This document shows positions 20,139 through 24,726 of a stretch of 24,726 nt of DNA, piece by piece. This stretch comes from a virus: the IMG/VR virus record IMGVR_UViG_3300006916_000359, positions 1-24,726 of that record; one strand, 5' to 3'. The position numbers were made by a program, and so were the translations under genes. Below the pieces are notes generated by a model. It searched no databases, had not been told where the DNA came from, and worked only from the letters and a program-made list of their open reading frames with translations. How positions within the stretch are numbered: the stretch's first letter is position 1; each line of letters begins with the position of its first letter.

Positions 20139-20213
20139 ACGGTATTGGCTACCGCGACCGGGACCATGACGGCCCCGGTTTCGGCCCCAGCCACAGGGCC
20201 ATCATCAGGCGGT
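20139..20213 (-). ncRNA. HHR5: type I hammerhead ribozyme
   Basis: Minus strand: stem I ACCGC/GCGGU; CUGAUGA plus extra U; stem II GGCCC/GGGCC with loop UGUGGCUG; GAAA; stem III CCGGGGCC/GGUCCCGG (8 pairs) with loop GUCAU; UC and cleavage between 20156 and 20155. AGCCA after stem I is complementary to UGGCU of loop II, replacing the GUCUC/GAGAC pair of HHR2-4. ACCGU (20139-20143) can re-pair with GCGGU. The upstream stop TGA lies in the core. Confidence 0.9.
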
Positions 20214-21077
20214 TTCGTACTCCGAATAGGACCGGAGGACGTTCTTGATTTGGGCCTCAAAGACCTTCATCGCACCGTCGAGGGTGCCGCACATGTCGTG
20301 CGTGTCATTGATGGCCGGGACGCGGAAGATAGTGTCGCCGTCGAACATGCGGAGCGGGTACTGGTCAGCGGAGCCGTAGCTCGAACCCCAGCCGCCCATC
20401 GCGCGACCGCAGCTTGCCCACATGTCGGCAAACTGTTCCTTGACGCGCCAGTGAATGCGGCGGTGCATGGATGCGTGAGCCAGCGCAAAGGCAAGGCCGG
20501 GATAGTCGAACGGCTGGTCTGATTCCTTGACCCGCACCCTGACGCTGCATTCCTTGCCGCTAGCTTCGGTGCAGAAACCCATCCAGATTTCGCAGCGGAT
20601 GCCCTCGGCTTCGATGCATTCGACATAAGCCAGAAGCGCCGCGCCGTAATTCATAATCTGGTCTGCCTTCACACCAGCATGGCGGGAGCCGTCCACCACC
20701 AGTCGCAGGACCGATGGCTTGGTGACCTCGTCGTATTGCATCATGCAGTCAGGCATGCCAGCGCAATACATTGGCACGTTAGGGCTGAACCCGGCCACGT
20801 CATGCAGCACCTCGCGTATAGGCGCACGGTCCAGACGCTGGATGCCGCTGTCGGTCAGCGCGGCCAGTTTGACCATGCCGTCATGCCAGCCGTTGATGGC
20901 AAGGTCTGCGGCCTCGTCATAGGACGCCGTGCCGGTAAACTTGGTGCGCTTGGCGTTTTGTTCCTCGCTCACGGTAAATTTAGTCTGTTCGCGTGGCATG
21001 TTGCGGACAGCCACCATGTCGCGGACGTTGTCGAACTCGACGTGGACCTCGTTGCCGGTTTGTTTCAAGATTCGCAT
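20205..21077 (-). CDS. VWA-like partner of the MoxR ATPase
   Basis: The product has 290 residues, with ATG 9 bases after GGAG of the leader. The centre reads VLRLVVDGSRHAGV, resembling strand one and the MIDAS region of a von Willebrand A domain, though the DxSxS motif is incomplete (DGSRH). NYGAALLAYVECIEAEGIRCEIWM looks like the following helix and strand. Phages often carry such proteins beside a MoxR/CbbQ-type AAA ATPase, and the pair is thought to remodel protein complexes. Its stop TGA is inside the HHR5 core. Confidence 0.65.
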   Translation of the reverse strand: MRILKQTGNEVHVEFDNVRDMVAVRNMPREQTKFTVSEEQNAKRTKFTGTASYDEAADLAINGWHDGMVKLAALTDSGIQRLDRAPIREVLHDVAGFSPNVPMYCAGMPDCMMQYDEVTKPSVLRLVVDGSRHAGVKADQIMNYGAALLAYVECIEAEGIRCEIWMGFCTEASGKECSVRVRVKESDQPFDYPGLAFALAHASMHRRIHWRVKEQFADMWASCGRAMGGWGSSYGSADQYPLRMFDGDTIFRVPAINDTHDMCGTLDGAMKVFEAQIKNVLRSYSEYETA

Positions 21078-21085
21078 AGCGAAAC

Positions 21086-21098
21086 CTCCACTAGGGTT
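21086..21098 (-). promoter_or_regulatory. AACCCTAGTGGAG leader/RBS (A-to-G variant)
   Basis: Its GGAGG is the Shine-Dalgarno of the VWA-like gene at 21077; it follows the HHR6 hairpin by about 8 bases. Confidence 0.8.
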
Positions 21099-21106
21099 GT
21101 GTAAAC

Positions 21107-21182
21107 AGGGATAGCTTTCCCAGACGATGACCGGGTGCCGGTCACCGTTTCGGCTGGTAGCAAGCCAGCCTCGTCAGTGGGA
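21107..21182 (-). ncRNA. HHR6: type I hammerhead ribozyme with canonical core
   Basis: Minus strand: stem I UCCCA/UGGGA; CUGACGA with no inserted base; stem II GGCUGG/CCAGCC (6 pairs) with loop CUUGCUA; GAAA; stem III CGGUGACCGG/CCGGUCAUCG (10 pairs, one G-U) with loop CAC; UC and cleavage between 21123 and 21122. Released GGGA can pair with UCCC downstream (21107-21111). GCU in loop II can pair with AGC after stem I, a weaker version of the pseudoknot. The upstream stop TAA directly abuts stem I. Confidence 0.92.
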
Positions 21183-22367
21183 TTACATCGCCGCCTTGAC
21201 CTTGTTGACGATGTCAGGCGACAGGCCCTTCCAGATGGTGGCGTCCTCGACACGGTCACGCGACAGGCCAGCGGCCAGTCCTTTGCAACCGTTGATGATG
21301 GCGCGGGTGCCGACAACGTGCTTGGTGGCCGTCTTCTCGACAGCGCGGCGGACGTTGTGGACATATTCAACCCAGCCGGGGTTGGCCTCGCCCAGTTTGA
21401 ACTCCAGCCCAGTGTCGTAATCGACAGGGACCGAAACAAACCGGTCCAGCGACGCGCCGTCCAGTTGATTGCGTCCGGCATAGACACGGTCAGCGCCCCG
21501 GCCATAGGTGTTGGCCGCAGCCAAGCATACGAAATCCGGGTGGCGCTCAACCGAACCGTCTGGGAAATCATGGTGGCCGTTGGCCAGCGCTGCGTTGAAC
21601 GCCACAATGGCCTGAGGGTGCGAGGCGTCGATTTCATCGAACAGGAAGACGCCGCCGTTCTCGTAGGCGTCGCGGAACGATGTGCGGACATAGTTGCCGT
21701 TGGCGTCCATGTAGCCGTTCAGTTTGAACACGTTATCGACAGCGCCGGTGAAATAGAACTCCCGGCCCAGTGCCTTGGCAATGTGCATCCCGGCGGTGGT
21801 CTTGCCGGAACCGGCAGGGCCAACCATCAGCGGGTGGCAACCAGCGTTCACCCATGTCAGCAATTCCGCCAGCGCCGGGTGTGCCATGTCGATTTTCTCG
21901 ACGCCAGCCGGTGCGCGGTATTCGAGGGTGACCACCTTGTGCTGCACGGTCTCGGCTTTGGCCATTTCGTCAGCGACAATGGCGCGGACCTGTTCAGCAT
22001 CGACGGCACCGCCAGCCAACTTGCCAATCAGGCTTGCCAATTGCTCGGCATCATCACCGGACACGCGAACCGCTGCCGGTTCAGCCGGGACCGGCTCAAG
22101 TTGCGGCGGGGTCACGGTTGGGGCTGTGCCTTCGCCGTATCCCTCGGACACGACGATGGCGTCCAGATTCGTCATGGCGTCGCGCAGGTCTTCGAGGCTG
22201 CGGTCCGGCTTCATGTCCGCCGACGTGAAGCGGTGGCCGTCGCTGGTTTGCAGCGCCTTGGCAATCGGCGTGGCCTCGGCGAGGTCCAGCCCGGTGAACT
22301 TGCGAATCTGACCGTTCAGCAGGACGGTCTTGTTGGTGGCATTCGACAGAGTGATTTCTGTAAGCAT
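21183..22367 (-). CDS. MoxR/CbbQ-type AAA+ ATPase
   Basis: The ATG at 22367, behind the leader GGAG, gives 394 residues. The first 150 are a poorly conserved, partly Pro/Glu-rich N-terminal region. Walker A is GPAGSGKT at 183-190 and Walker B VFLFDEID at 240-247; a sensor-like AAANTYGRG and an Arg-finger-like LDRFVSVPVDYD follow. This is the CbbQ/NirQ/MoxR class, which works with VWA-domain partners, here the next gene. It is the first gene of the operon, behind a type III hammerhead. The substrate is unknown. Confidence 0.85.
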   Translation of the reverse strand: MLTEITLSNATNKTVLLNGQIRKFTGLDLAEATPIAKALQTSDGHRFTSADMKPDRSLEDLRDAMTNLDAIVVSEGYGEGTAPTVTPPQLEPVPAEPAAVRVSGDDAEQLASLIGKLAGGAVDAEQVRAIVADEMAKAETVQHKVVTLEYRAPAGVEKIDMAHPALAELLTWVNAGCHPLMVGPAGSGKTTAGMHIAKALGREFYFTGAVDNVFKLNGYMDANGNYVRTSFRDAYENGGVFLFDEIDASHPQAIVAFNAALANGHHDFPDGSVERHPDFVCLAAANTYGRGADRVYAGRNQLDGASLDRFVSVPVDYDTGLEFKLGEANPGWVEYVHNVRRAVEKTATKHVVGTRAIINGCKGLAAGLSRDRVEDATIWKGLSPDIVNKVKAAM

Positions 22368-22375
22368 TGGTTGGT

Positions 22376-22388
22376 CTCCATTAGGGTT
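22376..22388 (-). promoter_or_regulatory. AACCCTAATGGAG leader/RBS of the ATPase gene
   Basis: The leader touches the 3' strand of stem III of HHR7 (ACACAA). GGAG is 8 bases before the ATG at 22367. Confidence 0.85.
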
Positions 22389-22462
22389 TGTGTTTCGGTG
22401 CTGCCGCACCCAAGGCCGCACTATGCGGCTCATCAGCAACCCGGCGTCAGGGTTGGACACAA
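22388..22462 (-). ncRNA. HHR7: type III hammerhead ribozyme candidate in the operon leader
   Basis: Minus strand: stem III UUGUGU/ACACAA (6 pairs, open end), C and cleavage between 22456 and 22455, stem I CAACCC/GGGUUG with loop UGACGCC, then CUGAUGA, a 33-base stem II region and GAAA. Stem II is irregular: GCCGCA/UGCGGC and GGUGC/GCACC are two hairpins in a row, so the second would be stem II and the first an insertion after CUGAUGA, at the place where HHR1-5 carry one extra U. Stems I and III are perfect; activity is less certain than for HHR2-6. Confidence 0.65.
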
Positions 22463-22698
22463 GGACCGGCGTGGCGCATCTGGGCCAATTCATGGCCGGT
22501 CCTGTCAGTGTTTGTGTTTGCTTACCTTCCCGCATGTCTCCATGCCGGTCTTATCGCCGCCTACAATCTCAGCGTTTCGCGTGCCGCCCCAGCAAGGCCA
22601 GCCCTGTGTCGGACTGACCCCATACGCCGCCGGGTGGGGAAGGTGACTGCGTCGTGTGCTTTGGGGGGCAGCAGAGCCGGGCGTGGGTACCAACATCG

Positions 22699-22753
22699 CG
22701 ACGCTCCCGGTAGGCCGGTCTCCGGCGCGGCTGCCAGCCGCTGGGGAGCGTCG
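22699..22753. other. three-way-junction structure upstream of the ribozyme operon
   Basis: Ten bases CGACGCTCCC (22699-22708) pair perfectly with GGGAGCGTCG (22744-22753). They enclose hairpin GCCGG-TCT-CCGGC (22714-22726) and directly adjoining hairpin GCGGCT-GCC-AGCCGC (22727-22741). It can fold on either strand. It lies in the 500-base gap 22463-22974 between divergent units, where I see no convincing gene. It may be a structured RNA, a replication element or a protein site. Confidence 0.55.
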
Positions 22754-22819
22754 TCGCCGTGGCGGTCAGGGCCTGTCTGGGTGGCGACAACTCCGTTGAT
22801 GGGCCAGAACGTGAGATGC

Positions 22820-22825
22820 TGTCAA
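22820..22825 (-). promoter_or_regulatory. possible -35 of the accessory operon promoter
   Basis: A perfect TTGACA on the minus strand is the best promoter element upstream of HHR7, but the base run 16-18 positions further has no good -10. If used, the leader would be about 430 bases and would include the three-way junction and HHR7. Confidence 0.25.
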
Positions 22826-22974
22826 CCCTTTTATTTCGTATCGTGTCTCTTTTTCTTGCATACCCCGGTAGGCCCGACAGGGCCGTGGCCCTTGCTGTTC
22901 AAGCATCACAGGCCGTTTACACGGTAGAATGGGTAACAACCCAGTAGAGGGGCCAGTAAGAGGGAAATAGAGAC

Positions 22975-23445
22975 ATGACCACCCGAAACGACCATGGTTT
23001 GACGGTTAAACAAGAGCGATTCGTTCAGGCCTATGTCAGGACCGGAAAGGCAAGCGAAGCCTACCGTGAATCGTATGACGCCGAAAAGATGAAGCCAGCC
23101 ACCGTCTGGACCGAAGCCAGCCTATTGCTCGACAACCCAAAGGTCGCCGCGAGGGTGGAACGGCTAAACGCCGAGATTGAGAAGAAAAACCGCCTGAATG
23201 GGGACAAACTCAGGGAAACCGTCAGGACACAGCTGCTGCATGAGGCCCAGACAGCCGAAACCGCCAGCGCTCGCATTGCTGCCCTGAAACTGTTGGGTGA
23301 ATTGACCGATGTTCAGGCCTTTGGACCGCAACGTATTGAAACAGAACAGAAAATCACGACTGCACAACAGGCTGCGGACCAGCTAGACGACGCACTGGCA
23401 GCAGCACTGACCGACCCAAACGTAGTCCAACTGTTTGAAAAGTAA
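22975..23445 (+). CDS. terS: terminase small subunit
   Basis: The product has 156 residues, with AAGAGGGAAATAGAGAC before the ATG. The N-terminus (LTVKQERFVQAYVRTGKASEAYRESY) is the helix-turn-helix start of Terminase_2/XtmA proteins, followed by ARVERLNAEIEKKN and a helical oligomerisation part. It recognises the packaging site and loads the large terminase, which would be encoded beyond the window. It begins the plus-strand late region, divergent from the accessory operon. Assignment is good from the conserved KQxxFVxxYxxxGxAxxAYRxxY pattern. Confidence 0.82.
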   Translation: MTTRNDHGLTVKQERFVQAYVRTGKASEAYRESYDAEKMKPATVWTEASLLLDNPKVAARVERLNAEIEKKNRLNGDKLRETVRTQLLHEAQTAETASARIAALKLLGELTDVQAFGPQRIETEQKITTAQQAADQLDDALAAALTDPNVVQLFEK

Positions 23446-23724
23446 CGGTTTGTGTCCCCTAGAGGAGGGGAGTCGGAGAAAAACGGCCCGGAGGTGGCGC
23501 GAAAAGAATCAGAAGGTGTCGCGGGTGGGGACCCCCTGCACGGACACGCGCACACACACGCGTATACATACTATTACACACCAACAATTACCCAAAAATC
23601 CTGAGAGGTATGGCCGTTTTCCTGCCTCTACCCCCTAAAAACGGGTCAAGTGCGCTTGGGTCCCATACCCCCCATAGGTATTTCCTGCGTATTTTTCGCA
23701 AGTATGCAAGAATATTTCCTACTT
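23446..23724. other. 280-base gap after the small terminase gene, no gene seen
   Basis: The stretch holds several short inverted repeats and a CA/CG-alternating run (about 23540-23575), but no convincing ORF. Near its end are TGCAAGAATA and AATATTTCCTA, also present in the immunity region. Its position next to terS makes it a candidate packaging (cos/pac) region, which is inference only. Confidence 0.3.
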
Positions 23725-23753
23725 TTGACAAATAAATAGAGATGTTCTATCTT
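23725..23753 (+). promoter_or_regulatory. strong sigma70-type promoter
   Basis: TTGACA (23725-23730), a 17-base spacer and TATCTT (23748-23753) match a consensus promoter. Transcription would start near 23760 and run into the genes at 23852 onward. Confidence 0.7.
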
Positions 23754-23796
23754 TGTTCCTGACTTATCGGCGGTGCAAGTCGAGAAGTCTGGTCCA

Positions 23797-23841
23797 GAGG
23801 GGCAGGGTCGTCGCTACCCACCAGCCCTGCCCCTCGTTTCT
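23797..23841 (+). terminator. attenuator-like hairpin or end of a short RNA
   Basis: GAGGGGCAGGG (23797-23807) pairs perfectly with CCCTGCCCCTC (23825-23835), 11 pairs around a 17-base loop, followed by GTTTCT. It is only about 40 bases after the promoter start and 16 bases before the next gene. It could end an RNA of about 80 bases or attenuate the late operon. Confidence 0.55.
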
Positions 23842-23851
23842 AGGGGGTTAT

Positions 23852-24040
23852 ATGTGGTGTTTTTTGGATGAAGGCAGTCTGAAGGTAGATGTCTCCCTTG
23901 CCGGGGAGTGGTTTGCCGAGGCTGTAGACCAGTTAATCCACGCTGACGTGGATGAAGACGACGTTCCCTTCCTTTTATTCCTGTGCGGTGCCGAAGCGGC
24001 GCTGAGAACGCAGGAGCAGAGAGATGAGGTGCTTCACTGA
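23852..24040 (+). CDS. small acidic protein
   Basis: The ATG, 6 bases after AGGGGG, gives 62 residues. The protein is acidic and helical (SLAGEWFAEAVDQLIHADVD, then VPFLLFLCGAEAALRTQEQR). The stop overlaps the next ATG (TGATG). No family is recognised. It is the first gene after the strong promoter and hairpin, so it probably belongs to the lytic programme. Confidence 0.55.
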   Translation: MWCFLDEGSLKVDVSLAGEWFAEAVDQLIHADVDEDDVPFLLFLCGAEAALRTQEQRDEVLH

Positions 24041-24231
24041 TGGGCCGTCCACACGTCATTAACGAGCCGAGGAGGACGTACAACCTCCTCTTTAGTGTCC
24101 GCGACTACGAGAAGCTGCGGAAAATTAGTCACGAACTGAGCAAGGCGAATGGGTTTCATGTGTCCATCGCGCATCTCATTCGAGAGGGAGCGAAGTCGGT
24201 AATTGCGTTCTACGAGGAAGAGAAAAAGTGA
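24040..24231 (+). CDS. small ribbon-helix-helix-like protein
   Basis: The product has 63 residues. A short beta strand (RTYNLLFSVRD) followed by two helices (YEKLRKISHELSKANG and SIAHLIREGAKSVIAFYE) is the layout of ribbon-helix-helix DNA-binding proteins such as Arc/CopG. It would act as a dimer binding an operator. The gene overlaps its neighbours at both ends. The fold is inferred from pattern; the target is unknown. Confidence 0.55.
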   Translation: MGRPHVINEPRRTYNLLFSVRDYEKLRKISHELSKANGFHVSIAHLIREGAKSVIAFYEEEKK

Positions 24232-24523
24232 CCCGAAGGTTAGCAGGGCCACCGAGTGGCTTACATGCGCCGGTTGCGGAGAGCGGTTCCAAGCCCGTGA
24301 TAACGACTGGGTCGCACTCGCGACAGGAGCGTTTGTCCACCACGGTGGTCGATGGGGGAAGAGTTGCCATGACGCCTATTCAGCAGAGTACCGAAAGCAG
24401 TCCGAAGCAGGAGCGCCACGAGGAGTACATGCGGAGACGCAAGCGGGAGGAGAAGCGGCGGCTGAAGGCTCAACGCGCCTACGAGAAAGCCAAGAGGAGT
24501 TCCTCGAAAGAGTGTGGGGATGA
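24203..24523 (+). CDS. zinc-ribbon-like small protein
   Basis: A TTG start at 24203 gives 106 residues. An N-terminal CAGCGERF, followed about 35 residues later by CHDAY, may bind zinc. The C-terminal half is Ala/Gly/Glu-rich and is overlapped by the DUF3310 gene in another frame, so the true protein may be mainly its first 60 residues. It is a plausible coupled gene, but the overlap with the next gene makes the end uncertain. Confidence 0.4.
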   Translation: MRSTRKRKSDPKVSRATEWLTCAGCGERFQARDNDWVALATGAFVHHGGRWGKSCHDAYSAEYRKQSEAGAPRGVHAETQAGGEAAAEGSTRLRESQEEFLERVWG

Positions 24524-24726
24524 GCGTCGTCGTCAGGCAGACCTCCAGTCTGACGCGCTCGAACAGGCTGGCAAGGAAGCATACGGCTATGTGGACATGG
24601 TCAACAGTCCCTCCCACTACAACCAGTCCGGCATTGAGTGCATCGACGCGATTGAGGCCATGACCGGCGACGGCTTCGAGTACCACCTCCAAGCGACATC
24701 CGTAAAATACATCTGGCGCTACCGCT
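24370..24726 (+). CDS. DUF3310 protein (3' partial)
   Basis: The frame from ATG 24370 is open to the right edge. The first 75 residues are highly charged (EEYMRRRKREEKRRLKAQRA). Then comes the DUF3310 signature: VNSPSHYNQSGIECIDAIEA, then FEYHLQATSVKYIWRYR, which normally continues to a Lys. Members occur in many phages as stand-alone domains or joined to nucleotide kinase-like parts, and their function is not established. Identification of the domain is firm; the exact start is not. Confidence 0.8.

Noticed and set aside
21135-22646. 503-codon plus-strand frame
   Set aside because: It is the antisense shadow of the MoxR-type ATPase, whose Walker motifs prove the other strand.
22388-22927. 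179-codon plus-strand frame across the gap before the terminase gene
   Set aside because: It has odd composition (Pro/Arg/Ala/Cys-rich), runs antisense to HHR7 and the leader, and has no RBS or family pattern; it looks like a GC-driven open frame.
1-24726. CRISPR arrays, insertion sequences and tRNA genes
   Set aside because: No regularly spaced repeats with spacers, no transposase-like frame and no complete tRNA cloverleaf were seen.

Overview
The window is part of a temperate tailed-phage genome or prophage. It carries a tyrosine integrase with an excisionase-like partner, a CI-type repressor, an Erf/exonuclease recombination set, a T7-type primase-helicase, a class II ribonucleotide reductase, a lysis cassette and a small terminase subunit. 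The GTA-type holin, cobalamin-dependent NrdJ, LPD38-type virion protein and fairly high GC point to an alphaproteobacterial, probably marine, host. This is inferred from gene content, not from a database match.

Layout. Bases 1-3831 (+) hold the end of a large virion protein, then small membrane proteins, a holin, a DNA-methyltransferase-like protein and a GH24 lysozyme. Bases 3832-3969 are a likely attP. Bases 3970-8187 (-) hold integrase, Xis, HNH protein, SSB-like protein, Erf and a PD-(D/E)XK exonuclease, behind a good sigma70-type promoter. Bases 8291-8977 (-) encode the repressor. Bases 9107-14663 (+) hold VRR-NUC, NrdJ, a replication protein, a primase zinc ribbon, the primase-helicase and a terminal HTH-like protein, closed by an intrinsic terminator. 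Bases 14748-22367 (-) form a long accessory operon. Bases 22975-24726 (+) start the packaging/late region with the small terminase and a DUF3310 protein.

The standout feature is the minus-strand accessory operon. By eye it contains seven hammerhead ribozyme (HHR) candidates in the sense direction. Five (HHR2-HHR6) are type I, lying in the gaps between genes or gene pairs. One (HHR7) is type III, in the leader of the first gene. One (HHR1) is type II, built into the 3' coding part of an arfA-like ribosome-rescue gene, where self-cleavage would leave a non-stop arfA mRNA. Stems I, II and III change sequence between copies but keep pairing, while the CUGANGA and GAAA cores stay fixed. Each candidate is followed by the leader AACCCTA(A/G)TGGAG, which supplies the Shine-Dalgarno of the next gene. 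In the type I copies the sequence just 3' of stem I is complementary to loop II, and could also fold into a 5' hairpin after cleavage. The operon may therefore be transcribed as one RNA and cut by its own ribozymes into short messages with structured ends and uniform ribosome-binding sites.

Other points: an over-represented palindrome GTTTAAAC (11 copies), a primase split over two reading frames, a small protein ending in an SSB-like acidic tail, sequence words shared by the immunity region and a late promoter, and an unexplained three-way-junction structure upstream of the ribozyme operon.
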